The notes under the pieces are model-generated. The model saw nothing but the letters and a program-made list of their open reading frames with translations. It had not been told where the DNA came from and did not search any database. Positions 1 through 7,113 of a DNA stretch of 64,000 bases are shown here, in pieces. Source of the DNA: Streptomyces sp. AC558_RSS880 (GTDB lineage: Bacteria > Actinomycetota > Actinomycetes > Streptomycetales > Streptomycetaceae); the NCBI RefSeq assembly GCF_019049255.1, contig NZ_JAGMUJ010000033.1, forward strand, positions 111,502-175,501, in the 5' to 3' direction. Position numbers and translations under genes: made by a program. The number at the start of each line of letters is the position of its first letter. Position 1 is the first letter of the stretch.

Positions 1-414
1 CTGGGTGGGGTGCTGGTGGGTGCCGTCGCCCGCGTTGATGACGGCGGCGTCGATCCAGCCGGAGGTGGCGAGGCGGTACGGGGCCCCGGAGGCGCCGTGC
101 CGGATGACCACGGCGTCGACGCCCATGGCCTCCAGGGTCTGGGCGGTGTCCTTCAGGGACTCGCCCTTGGAGACGCTGGAGCCCTTGGCGGTGAAGTTGA
201 TGACGTCCGCGGAGAGCCGCTTCTCGGCGGCCTCGAAGGAGATGCGGGTGCGGGTGGAGTCCTCGAAGAAGAGGTTCACCACGGTCCGGCCGCGCAGGGT
301 CGGGAGTTTCTTGATCGGCCGGTCGGCGACCCGGGCCATCTCCTCGGCGGTGTCGAGGATCAGGACGGCGTCGTCGCGGGTGAGGTCGGCGGCCGAGATG
401 AGATGACGCTGCAT
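1..414 (-). CDS. pyrB: Aspartate carbamoyltransferase catalytic chain, N-terminal part (runs off the window)
   Basis: This is the first 138 residues of PyrB, which condenses carbamoyl phosphate and aspartate in pyrimidine synthesis in the cytoplasm. The protein begins MQRHLISAADL. It contains the carbamoyl-phosphate loop STRTRISFE at residues 53-61 and a lysine-containing segment (KGSSVSKGES) matching the second substrate loop of the family. The ATG start is preceded by GGAG about nine bases upstream. It lies 103 bp downstream of pyrR on the same strand, so it is probably cotranscribed with pyrR as in other actinobacterial pyr operons. The C-terminal aspartate-binding domain lies outside the window. 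The identification is secure. Confidence 0.96.
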   Translation of the reverse strand, partial: MQRHLISAADLTRDDAVLILDTAEEMARVADRPIKKLPTLRGRTVVNLFFEDSTRTRISFEAAEKRLSADVINFTAKGSSVSKGESLKDTAQTLEAMGVDAVVIRHGASGAPYRLATSGWIDAAVINAGDGTHQHPTQ

Positions 415-517
415 CTGTCAGGCTCCGTAAGGCAGTTCAATGAGGCGAAATCGGGCAGACGGGTACGCGCGTGGGCGTGCCGGGCCGACGCACGCCGTCG
501 GCGTGCGCTCCGCGGTG

Positions 518-1111
518 CTACTGGGCGGTCCGCTTGGCGCCGAGCAGCACGGTGTCGCGACCGTCCTCCTCGGCGAGCAGGACCTTGACCGTCTCCCGCA
601 GCGACGTGGGGAGGTTCTTGCCGACGTAGTCGGCGCGGATGGGCAGTTCGCGGTGGCCGCGGTCGACGAGGACGGCGAGCTGCACCGCGCGGGGGCGCCC
701 GATGTCGTTCAGCGCGTCGAGGGCGGCGCGGATGGTGCGGCCGGAGAAGAGCACGTCGTCGACGAGGACGACCAGCCGGCCGTCGATGCCGTCACCGGGG
801 ATCTCGGTGCGGGCCAGCGCACGCGGCGGGTGCATGCGCAGGTCGTCGCGGTACATGGTGATGTCCAGCGAGCCGACCGGGATCTTGCGCTCGGTGATCT
901 GCTCCAGTTTGGCGGAGAGCCGCTGGGCGAGGAAGACGCCTCGGGTCGGGATGCCGAGGAGCACCACGTCGTCGGCGCCCTTGGCGCGTTCGACGATCTC
1001 GTGGGCGATGCGGGTCAGCACCCGGGCGATGTCGGGGCCTTCGAGAACGGGCCGCGCATCGGACTGCGGTTCCTGCTTGTCCTGCGTGTCCTGCGTGTCC
1101 TGCGTGTCCAT
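518..1111 (-). CDS. pyrR: Bifunctional pyr operon regulator / uracil phosphoribosyltransferase PyrR
   Basis: PyrR binds pyr mRNA in response to UMP and can also make UMP from uracil and PRPP. The 197-residue protein carries the PRPP-binding signature VVLVDDVLFSGRT near residue 115 and the PyrR-type segment GIPTRGVFLAQRL, so it fits the family in length and motifs. The first residues are a low-complexity DTQ repeat encoded by tandem 9-bp units (1081-1107). The ATG is preceded by a near-perfect Shine-Dalgarno (AGGAGGT, complement of 1121-1127). A candidate PyrR-binding hairpin sits immediately upstream of that site, which suggests translational autorepression as described for mycobacteria. It is first gene of the pyr cluster and divergent from bldD. 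Confidence 0.96.
   Translation of the reverse strand: MDTQDTQDTQDKQEPQSDARPVLEGPDIARVLTRIAHEIVERAKGADDVVLLGIPTRGVFLAQRLSAKLEQITERKIPVGSLDITMYRDDLRMHPPRALARTEIPGDGIDGRLVVLVDDVLFSGRTIRAALDALNDIGRPRAVQLAVLVDRGHRELPIRADYVGKNLPTSLRETVKVLLAEEDGRDTVLLGAKRTAQ
1081..1107 (-). repeat. In-frame 9-bp tandem repeat in the 5' end of pyrR
   Basis: Three exact copies of cctgcgtgt occur head to tail, preceded by a one-mismatch copy at 1072-1080. Each unit encodes DTQ (or DKQ in the imperfect copy), giving a hydrophilic N-terminal tail. The unit is a multiple of three, so slippage would change tail length without breaking the reading frame. Confidence 0.9.
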
Positions 1112-1129
1112 GTGAAACGGACCTCCTTC

Positions 1130-1147
1130 TCCGCCTCACGGGACGGA
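1130..1147 (-). promoter_or_regulatory. Candidate PyrR-binding RNA hairpin in the pyrR leader
   Basis: On the minus strand the leader reads UCCG-UCCCGUGAGG-CGGA, a four-base-pair stem closing a purine-rich loop. The core UCCCGUGAGGC (complement of 1133-1143) fits the known PyrR-binding-loop consensus UCCNGNGAGGY at every position. It ends three bases before the Shine-Dalgarno of pyrR, so bound PyrR could block ribosome access. There is no terminator hairpin before the start codon, which favours translational repression over the Bacillus attenuation mechanism. The motif match is observed and the function is inferred. Confidence 0.55.
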
Positions 1148-1275
1148 CCTTAAAGGACGTCGGATTGCGCCACTCAGGCTATCAGGCCGGAATACACACG
1201 GAACGACACCCCCGATCACTCCAATGGCGTAGCCGATCTTCGCTACCACGGAAGAGTCGGTGTGGACCATTCGGC

Positions 1276-1305
1276 TTGACGCACGAGAGTAACGCTGCGT
1301 AACCT
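1276..1305 (+). promoter_or_regulatory. Putative bldD promoter (-35 and -10)
   Basis: A TTGACG -35 element (1276-1281) is followed after 18 bp by TAACCT (1300-1305), which matches the vegetative sigma consensus at the key positions. The predicted transcript would start near 1312 and leave a leader of about 65 bases before the bldD ATG. The -10 element overlaps the palindrome listed next. Confidence 0.55.
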
Positions 1306-1318
1306 CACAGTGAGTTAC
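1299..1318 (+). promoter_or_regulatory. Putative BldD operator in its own promoter
   Basis: The segment contains CTCAC-A-GTGAG, a perfect 5-bp inverted repeat (1304-1314), extended by flanking GTAA and TTAC with a one-base bulge. BldD sites have the form AGTGA(n)mTCAC, and S. coelicolor BldD is known to repress its own promoter. The palindrome overlaps the proposed -10 element and start point, consistent with repression by occlusion. Confidence 0.55.
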
Positions 1319-1375
1319 CAGCCGCGCGGCATGGAAACCAGCCAGAGTCGCGTCGACACAGTGCCGGGGAGCTAT

Positions 1376-1879
1376 ATGTCCAGCGAATACGCCAAACAGC
1401 TCGGGGCCAAGCTCCGGGCGATCCGCACCCAGCAGGGCCTTTCCCTCCACGGTGTCGAGGAGAAGTCCCAGGGCCGTTGGAAGGCGGTCGTGGTCGGTTC
1501 GTACGAGCGCGGCGACCGCGCCGTGACCGTGCAGCGCCTCGCGGAGCTGGCGGACTTCTACGGCGTTCCGGTGCAGGAGCTGCTGCCGGGTACGACCCCG
1601 GGCGGCGCCGCCGAGCCGCCGCCGAAGCTGGTCCTGGACCTGGAGCGGCTGGCCACGGTGCCGGCCGAGAAGGCGGGCCCGCTGCAGCGCTACGCGGCGA
1701 CGATCCAGTCGCAGCGCGGTGACTACAACGGCAAGGTGCTCTCGATCCGCCAGGACGACCTGCGTACCCTCGCCGTCATCTACGACCAGTCGCCGTCGGT
1801 CCTCACCGAGCAGCTGATCAGCTGGGGCGTCCTGGACGCGGACGCCCGCCGCGCGGTGGCCACGCACGAGGAGGCGTAA
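1376..1879 (+). CDS. bldD: Developmental master regulator BldD (c-di-GMP-responsive repressor)
   Basis: BldD is the DNA-binding repressor that holds Streptomyces in vegetative growth while bound to cyclic di-GMP. The chosen ATG gives 167 residues, the length known for BldD, and has GGGGA just upstream; an in-frame upstream ATG exists but would add residues unknown in the family. Residues 8-70 form a Cro/C1-type helix-turn-helix. Residues 80-167 form the C-terminal domain, with the c-di-GMP signature RGD at 114-116 and RQDD at 125-128 separated by eight residues. It stands alone between divergent pyrR and convergent nusB, with its own promoter, operator and terminator. Confidence 0.98.
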   Translation: MSSEYAKQLGAKLRAIRTQQGLSLHGVEEKSQGRWKAVVVGSYERGDRAVTVQRLAELADFYGVPVQELLPGTTPGGAAEPPPKLVLDLERLATVPAEKAGPLQRYAATIQSQRGDYNGKVLSIRQDDLRTLAVIYDQSPSVLTEQLISWGVLDADARRAVATHEEA

Positions 1880-1905
1880 CCGCTCCGCGGGTACGCAGAA
1901 ACGTG

Positions 1906-1954
1906 CCGCCGGGGTGGCCGGAACCTCATGGTTCCGGCCACCCCGGCGGTTTTT
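1906..1954 (+). terminator. Rho-independent terminator of bldD
   Basis: A perfect 19-bp stem (1906-1924 with 1931-1949) closes a six-base loop and is followed by five T residues (1950-1954). It starts 26 bp after the bldD stop codon. It is one of only two hairpins in the window that have both a long perfect stem and a clear T tract; the other follows thrS. Confidence 0.93.
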
Positions 1955-2035
1955 CGTCAGCCGGCCGCGGTCTCTTGTCGGCCGCGGGCCGTCGAGGGCT
2001 GAGCGCGCGGTTCCCCGCGCCCCTACGGGGCGCTT

Positions 2036-2464
2036 CTACTCCCGGCGCAAGGACGGCTTGAGCTCCTTGAGCCGACCGAGCAGCCCGTTCACGAAGGAGG
2101 GCGACTCGTCCGTGGAGAACTCCTTCGCCAGCTGCACCATCTCGTCGAGGACCACGGCGTCCGGGGTCTCGTCGACCCAGATCAGCTCGTAGGCGCCCAG
2201 CCGCAGGATGCTGCGGTCGACGACCGGCATCCGGTCGAGCGTCCAGCCGACCGAGTACTGGGCGAGCAGTTCGTCGATGCGCTGCGCGTGCTCCGCGTAG
2301 CCCTCGACGAGCTGCATCGTGTACTCGCTCACCGGCGGCTGCCGGGTGTCGGACCGGGCGTGCCGGACCCAGTCGGCGAGGACGGTCAGGACCTCGGCGC
2401 CGCGCTGGTCGCCCTCGAAGATGATCTGGAAGGCGCGTTTGCGGGCCGTGTTGCGGGCAGCCAC
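2036..2464 (-). CDS. nusB: Transcription antitermination factor NusB
   Basis: NusB binds boxA RNA with NusE (S10) and supports rRNA antitermination. The 142-residue protein is all-helical in character, with the family features N-terminal RxxAxQIIFE and C-terminal PSFVNGLLGRL. The GTG start (2462-2464) lies two bases beyond the efp stop codon, so the two genes are almost certainly translationally linked. Length is usual for the family. Confidence 0.96.
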   Translation of the reverse strand: MAARNTARKRAFQIIFEGDQRGAEVLTVLADWVRHARSDTRQPPVSEYTMQLVEGYAEHAQRIDELLAQYSVGWTLDRMPVVDRSILRLGAYELIWVDETPDAVVLDEMVQLAKEFSTDESPSFVNGLLGRLKELKPSLRRE

Positions 2465-2466
2465 GG

Positions 2467-3033
2467 TTAGCTGTTCACCCGGCCGAGGTAGTCGCTGGTA
2501 CGGGTGTCGACCTTGATCTTCTCACCGGTGGTGATGAAGAGCGGGACCTGGATCTGGTGGCCGGTCTCCAGCGTGGCCGGCTTGGTGCCGCCGGTGGAGC
2601 GGTCGCCCTGGACGCCCGGCTCGGTCTCCTGGATCGTCAGCTCGACGGCGGCCGGGAGCTCGACGAAGAGCACCTCGCCCTCGTGCTGCGCGACGGTGGC
2701 GGTGAAGCCCTCGATGAGGAAGTTGGCGGCGTCGCCGACGGCCTTGCGGTCGACCATGAGCTGGTCGTAGGTCTCCATGTCCATGAAGACGAAGTAGTCG
2801 CCGTCCATGTAGGAGAACTGCATGTCGCGCTTGTCGACGGTGGCCGTTTCGACCTTGACGCCGGCGTTGAAGGTCTTGTCGACGACCTTGCCGGAGAGCA
2901 CGTTCTTGAGCTTGGTGCGCACGAAGGCCGGGCCCTTGCCGGGCTTGACGTGCTGGAACTCGACGACGGACCAGAGCTGGCCGCCTTCGAGCTTGAGCAC
3001 CATGCCGTTCTTGAGGTCGTTCGTGGAAGCCAC
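2467..3033 (-). CDS. efp: Translation elongation factor P
   Basis: EF-P rescues ribosomes stalled at polyproline stretches. The GTG start at 3033 gives 188 residues beginning MASTNDLKNG, with AGGAG upstream; the open frame extends further 5' but that part is unlike EF-P. Three beta-barrel domains are recognisable: KOW-like 1-62, then 65-125, then 127-188. The loop KPGKGPAF near residue 32 carries the lysine of the actinobacterial PGKGP subfamily, which is reported to work without lysine modification. No modification-enzyme gene is visible in the window. It precedes nusB and follows the M24 gene, a conserved arrangement. Confidence 0.97.
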   Translation of the reverse strand: MASTNDLKNGMVLKLEGGQLWSVVEFQHVKPGKGPAFVRTKLKNVLSGKVVDKTFNAGVKVETATVDKRDMQFSYMDGDYFVFMDMETYDQLMVDRKAVGDAANFLIEGFTATVAQHEGEVLFVELPAAVELTIQETEPGVQGDRSTGGTKPATLETGHQIQVPLFITTGEKIKVDTRTSDYLGRVNS

Positions 3034-3103
3034 GGTTGCGGAATCTCCTGGACTGGACTGACGTGGACGACGGCCGGGGCGTGCGCCCGCGCCCAGCGTG
3101 GGG

Positions 3104-4210
3104 CTAGAGCGCGAGCAGCTCCTTGGTCGTGATGGTGAGTAGCTCGGGTCCGCCGTCCGCCTCGGGGCGTACGACGAGCGTGTCATCGATCCGGACTCCG
3201 CCCCGGCCCGGGAGGTGGACCCCCGGTTCGACGGTGACCGGCACACAAGCGTCCAGTTTACCCATGGCCGCGGGGGTCAATTGAGGGTCCTCGTCGATTT
3301 CGAGTCCGACGCCGTGACCGGTGAGCTTGGGGAGTGCCTCGGCGTACCCGGCGGAATCCAGGACGTGGCGTGCCGCGCGGTCCACGTCACGGCAGGCGGC
3401 GCCGGGGGCGAGGGACTCGCGGCCGGCACGCTGGGCGGAGAAGACCAGGTCGTAGAGCTCGATCTGCCAGTCCGCGGGGGCCGTGCCGATGACGAACGTA
3501 CGGCCGATCTCGCAGCGGTAGCCGCGGTAGGTGGCGCCCAGGCAGACGGAGAGGAAGTCGCCCTCCTCGACGCGGCGGTCGGTGGGACGGTGGCCGGGGC
3601 GGCCGGCGTTCGGGCCGGTGGCGACGGAGGTGGGGAAGGCGGGGCCGTCGGCACCGTGGTCGACCAGGCGGCGCTCGAGTTCCAGGGCGAGGTGGCGTTC
3701 GGTGCGGCCGACGAGGATGGACTCCAGGAGTTCGCCGAGGGCCTGGTCGGCGATCTCCGCGCCGATGCGGAGGCAGGAGATCTCTTCCTCGTCCTTGACG
3801 ACGCGGAGCTGTTCGACCGCGCAGCCGATGCCGGTGAGGCGGAGGCGGGGGGCGACGTCGCGGATCGCGCGGTGGCGGGTGACGGTGAGGTGGTGCTCCT
3901 CGACGGCGAGGGAGTCGACGCCCTGGCCGACGGCGAGGCCGGCGGCCGCGAGGGTGGCGTCGCCGCCGATGCCGGGTACGACGTGCACACGGAGGGATTC
4001 GTCGGGGCGGCTCTGCGGTGAGCGGTCGTCGGGTGGGCCGGCGCAGACCAGCAGGTCCTCGGTCCTGCCCAGCAGGAGCACGGCGCCCTCGGGGGCGGCG
4101 CCGGCGAGGTAGCGCACGTTTGCGGGCCGGGACACCAGCGCCGCCGCGCTGCCGCCCGCGTTGCAGCATTCCCGTAGCCGCGTCCGGCGGACCGCGTAGA
4201 CCTCTGACAT
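3104..4210 (-). CDS. M24-family (PepQ / aminopeptidase P-like) protein with altered metal ligands
   Basis: The ATG at 4210 (MSEVYAVRRT) gives 368 residues with a creatinase-type N-terminal domain (about 1-135) and a pita-bread peptidase domain (140-360). M24 enzymes hold two metals with Asp, Asp, His, Glu and Glu. Here the aligned positions read C223 (in SVCLGA), E234 (in CEIGRT), H299 (in TGHGVG), E328 (in VEPG) and D342 (in RIDDT), so three of five ligands are substituted. It may be an enzyme with changed metal preference, or a non-catalytic relative. It lies upstream of efp in the same direction, as M24 peptidase genes often do. The family assignment is firm but the activity is uncertain. 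Confidence 0.85.
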   Translation of the reverse strand: MSEVYAVRRTRLRECCNAGGSAAALVSRPANVRYLAGAAPEGAVLLLGRTEDLLVCAGPPDDRSPQSRPDESLRVHVVPGIGGDATLAAAGLAVGQGVDSLAVEEHHLTVTRHRAIRDVAPRLRLTGIGCAVEQLRVVKDEEEISCLRIGAEIADQALGELLESILVGRTERHLALELERRLVDHGADGPAFPTSVATGPNAGRPGHRPTDRRVEEGDFLSVCLGATYRGYRCEIGRTFVIGTAPADWQIELYDLVFSAQRAGRESLAPGAACRDVDRAARHVLDSAGYAEALPKLTGHGVGLEIDEDPQLTPAAMGKLDACVPVTVEPGVHLPGRGGVRIDDTLVVRPEADGGPELLTITTKELLAL

Positions 4211-4293
4211 TCTTCGAGCGTAGGAGCGGTGGCTGGATGTCGCCGGTCGAGCGGGGCCGAGTGGGGGTGCGGCAGGGGCGCGTCGTGGGGTCG

Positions 4294-4403
4294 GGGGTGT
4301 GGGGGTGCGGCTCGCCCGCCGCAGTCGCGCCCCTCCGGTGCTGTCACAGTGGACCCGGGCGGGGACCAGGTGAGCGGCGGGCTCCGCCGCACCCCCACAC
4401 CCC
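4294..4403. repeat. Intergenic inverted repeat, 18-bp perfect arms
   Basis: The left arm 4294-4311 (GGGGTGTGGGGGTGCGGC) and right arm 4386-4403 are exact reverse complements, separated by 74 bp. A partial direct copy of the arm core (GTGGGGGTGCGGC) is at 4261-4273. The structure occupies most of the 303-bp gene-free stretch between the M24 gene and the P-loop gene. A related G-rich palindrome occurs at 43226-43270, so this looks like a dispersed intergenic element that can fold as a long hairpin. A short tandem CTGCAA run lies at 4434-4450. No coding sequence is seen in the gap. Confidence 0.8.
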
Positions 4404-4513
4404 GCTTTGGTCCGTCGGCGTCTGCGGCACGGTCCTGCAACTGCAACTGCAATACCCGGCTGCGGGCAGTCGTGCCCCCAGGGCGGCACGGGGTGGCTAC
4501 AGGGGCCCCGCGT

Positions 4514-5383
4514 TCACCACTGTGGAGGGCTCGCTATCGCACGGGCCAGGACGTCGTCCAGGATGCGGGCCGTTTCCGGTATGCCCAGCTGGGAGTTGTC
4601 GATGATGGGGAGGCCCGAGCCGTACCAGCCGGCCATCCGGCCGTGGATACGGGCCACCTCCTCGTCGCTGAGACGCCGGTTGCCGGACCGTTCCGCGTTG
4701 CGCTCCAGGACGATGTCCAGGCCGGGGAGGAGGACCACGGGCAGCAGGCCGGGGCCCACGTGCCGTTTCCAGCCGCCGAGGCCCACGACCGGGCGGTCGG
4801 GGAAGACCGCGTCGTCGAGGATGCACGAGATCCCGTTGGCCAGGAAGTTGCGGGCGGCGAAGCCGCAGGTGCGGCGGGCCAGGCGGTACTGCGCCTCGGA
4901 GTTGTCGTTCCACCCGGACTGCGGGTCGGCGAAACCGGAGCGGACCCACTCGCGTACGTCGTCGAGGCTGATGTGGGCCGTGGGGACCCGGCGGTGGTCC
5001 GCCCAGTACTTGGCCACGCTCGTCTTGCCGGCGCCCGCGGGGCCTATGAGCAGCACGGCGATGATCGTGCCGGCCGGGTCGGGGACCGCGGGAGCCTGCG
5101 GCGAGCTGGGCATGGCGACCGGGCCGCCGGGCGGCAGCGGTACGTGGCCGGTGGTGTCCGGCGGCGGGGGCATCGAGGCGTGCCGCGGGCCCGCGGGGGG
5201 CGGGGTGGGACCGGGCGGAGGCGCGGGATAGCCCGGTGCCGGAGGAGGTCCGGGCACAGGGACGGGTCCCTGGTGCGCTCCCGGGTGCTGGCCCGGGTGG
5301 TGTGCGGCCGGTGACCAGCCGACGGCCGGTCCGTGCCCCGGCTGGTGGGGCGGCGGCAGCGGAGAACCCACTGCGTGCTGCAT
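4514..5383 (-). CDS. P-loop ATP-binding protein with proline-rich N-terminus
   Basis: The 289-residue protein has a low-complexity Pro/Gly/His-rich segment at about 1-100. It is followed by a small kinase-like domain with Walker A GPAGAGKTS near residues 114-122 and the acidic segment ISLDDVREWV after it. This resembles the AAA_33/zeta-toxin-like P-loop kinases that phosphorylate small molecules or RNA, but the substrate cannot be read from the sequence. It lies between the M24 gene and aroB, on the same strand, and is 126 bp from aroB. No signal peptide or membrane segment is visible, so it is probably cytoplasmic. Confidence 0.8.
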   Translation of the reverse strand: MQHAVGSPLPPPHQPGHGPAVGWSPAAHHPGQHPGAHQGPVPVPGPPPAPGYPAPPPGPTPPPAGPRHASMPPPPDTTGHVPLPPGGPVAMPSSPQAPAVPDPAGTIIAVLLIGPAGAGKTSVAKYWADHRRVPTAHISLDDVREWVRSGFADPQSGWNDNSEAQYRLARRTCGFAARNFLANGISCILDDAVFPDRPVVGLGGWKRHVGPGLLPVVLLPGLDIVLERNAERSGNRRLSDEEVARIHGRMAGWYGSGLPIIDNSQLGIPETARILDDVLARAIASPPQW

Positions 5384-5509
5384 CCGGTGCCACTCCGTCT
5401 CGTACAGGCGATGGGGCGCTGACAGCGGGGGTGACCCGCGTGCTACCGAACGGTACCGCCCCCTGCCGCCGTTGTGTGAACGGCCGGGGGCGGTGATGAG
5501 TGCCCGGGG

Positions 5510-6601
5510 CTACTCCCCGACCTCGCCGTACGCTGCGAGGAGGACGGCCGGGTCCGGGCCTTCGAGCACCGTGGGCTTGGCGAGGCCGTCGAGGACGATG
5601 AAGCGCAGCAGGTCGCCGCGGGACTTCTTGTCGACCTTCATGTTCTCCAGCAGCTTGGGCCACTGGTCGTAGCGGTAGTGCAGGGGGAGCCCGACCGATT
5701 CGAGGATCGTGCGGTGGCGGTCCGCGGTGGCGTCGTCCAAGCGGCCCGCGAGACGGCCCAGTTCGGCGGCGAAGTGCATGCCGACGGAGACCGCCGCGCC
5801 GTGGCGCCACTTGTAGCGCTCGTTCTTCTCGATGGCGTGGCCGAGGGTGTGACCGTAGTTCAGGATCTCGCGGAGACCCGATTCCTTCAGGTCGGACGAG
5901 ACGACTTCCGCCTTGACCCGGATCGAGCGCTCGATCAGCTCCGCGGTGTGCGGGCCCGACGGGGTGCGGGCGGCCTGGGGGTCGGACTCGATGAGGTCCA
6001 GGATCACCGGGTCGGCGATGAAGCCGGCCTTGATCACCTCGGCGAGTCCGGAGACGTAGTCGTTGACCGGGAGGGAGTCCAGGGCGGCCAGGTCGCACAG
6101 GACGCCGGCGGGCGGGTGGAAGGCGCCCACCAGGTTCTTGCCCTCGGCCGTGTTGATACCGGTCTTGCCGCCCACGGCCGCGTCCACCATGGCCAGGACG
6201 GTGGTCGGGATCGCGATCCAGCGGACTCCGCGCAGCCAGGTCGCGGCGACGAAGCCGGCCAGGTCGGTGGTGGCGCCGCCGCCCACGCCGACGATGACGT
6301 CGGTGCGGGTGAAGCCGGACTGGCCCAGTGCCTTCCAGCAGTAGGCGGCGACCTCGGCGGTCTTGGCCTCCTCCGCGTTGGGCACCTGGATGGCGATCGC
6401 CTCGTAGCCCTGGTCGGCCAGGTCGGCGCGGAGCGCGTCGCCGGTCTCGGCGAGTGCCTCGGGGTGCACGATCGCGACCCGCTTGGCCCGGTCACCGATC
6501 AACCCGCCCAGCTCTCCGAGGAGCTGACGTCCCACCAGGACGTCGTAGGGGTCGGTGCCCGCCGTGCCGCCGATGGCGATCCGCGTCACTGCCTCGCTCA
6601 T
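5510..6601 (-). CDS. aroB: 3-dehydroquinate synthase
   Basis: AroB converts DAHP to 3-dehydroquinate, the second shikimate-pathway step, using NAD and zinc. The start ATG overlaps the aroK stop codon (ATGA), which fixes it and gives 363 residues. Diagnostic segments are GVGGGATTDLAGFVA (NAD-binding), KTGINTAEGKN, and NYGHTLGHAIE with metal-binding histidines. It is the last gene of the overlapping aroC-aroK-aroB set and so is translationally coupled to aroK. Confidence 0.97.
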   Translation of the reverse strand: MSEAVTRIAIGGTAGTDPYDVLVGRQLLGELGGLIGDRAKRVAIVHPEALAETGDALRADLADQGYEAIAIQVPNAEEAKTAEVAAYCWKALGQSGFTRTDVIVGVGGGATTDLAGFVAATWLRGVRWIAIPTTVLAMVDAAVGGKTGINTAEGKNLVGAFHPPAGVLCDLAALDSLPVNDYVSGLAEVIKAGFIADPVILDLIESDPQAARTPSGPHTAELIERSIRVKAEVVSSDLKESGLREILNYGHTLGHAIEKNERYKWRHGAAVSVGMHFAAELGRLAGRLDDATADRHRTILESVGLPLHYRYDQWPKLLENMKVDKKSRGDLLRFIVLDGLAKPTVLEGPDPAVLLAAYGEVGE

Positions 6602-7113
6602 GCTTCCTTCAACTCCAGTGCGTTCAGGGCGGCTTCCGTGACCTCTTCGGGGGTGCGGCCGTCCGTGGGTACGACGGCGGTGGCGGCCTCCTCGTACAGG
6701 TGTCGCCGCGCCTCCATCAGCTCGCGCCACTGCTTGCGCGGGTTGACCGCGAGCAGCGGGCGGGCGGCGTTGAGGCCGGTGCGCTTGACCGCCTCCTCGA
6801 CGTCCATCGAGAGGTACACGACCCGCTGTCCGGCGAGCAGGGCGCGCGTCTCCGCGTCGAGGATCGCGCCGCCGCCGAGCGCCAGGACGCCGTCGTGCTC
6901 CGTGAGCGCCGTGCGCACCGCGCGCTTCTCGATGGCGCGGAAGGCGGGCTCGCCCTCGTCGACGAAGATGTCGGCGATGGTCCTGCCCTCGGCGGTGACG
7001 ATGTCGTCGTCGGTGTCCCGGTAGCCGACCCCCAGCCGCTCGGCCAGCAGCTGCCCCACCGTGGACTTGCCCACGCCCATGGGGCCGACCAGCACGATGA
7101 CCGGTGAGCTCAT
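6598..7113 (-). CDS. aroK: Shikimate kinase
   Basis: AroK phosphorylates shikimate at the 3-hydroxyl. The 171-residue protein starts MSSPVIVLVGPMGVGKST, with Walker A at 10-17. It has the shikimate-binding DxD-type segment DTDDDI, the GGGA motif (LALGGGAIL) and the lid arginine in RPLL. Its ATG overlaps the aroC stop, and its stop overlaps the aroB start, both by ATGA. The length is typical for the family. Confidence 0.97.
   Translation of the reverse strand: MSSPVIVLVGPMGVGKSTVGQLLAERLGVGYRDTDDDIVTAEGRTIADIFVDEGEPAFRAIEKRAVRTALTEHDGVLALGGGAILDAETRALLAGQRVVYLSMDVEEAVKRTGLNAARPLLAVNPRKQWRELMEARRHLYEEAATAVVPTDGRTPEEVTEAALNALELKEA

Noticed and set aside
3104..4489. Longer start for the M24 gene and similar long N-terminal extensions of efp, aroB, aroE, apt, pdxT, pimA and thrS
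   Set aside because: The extra residues read as arginine/proline-rich translated intergenic or neighbouring-gene sequence. Stop/start overlaps or good ribosome-binding sites place the starts downstream.
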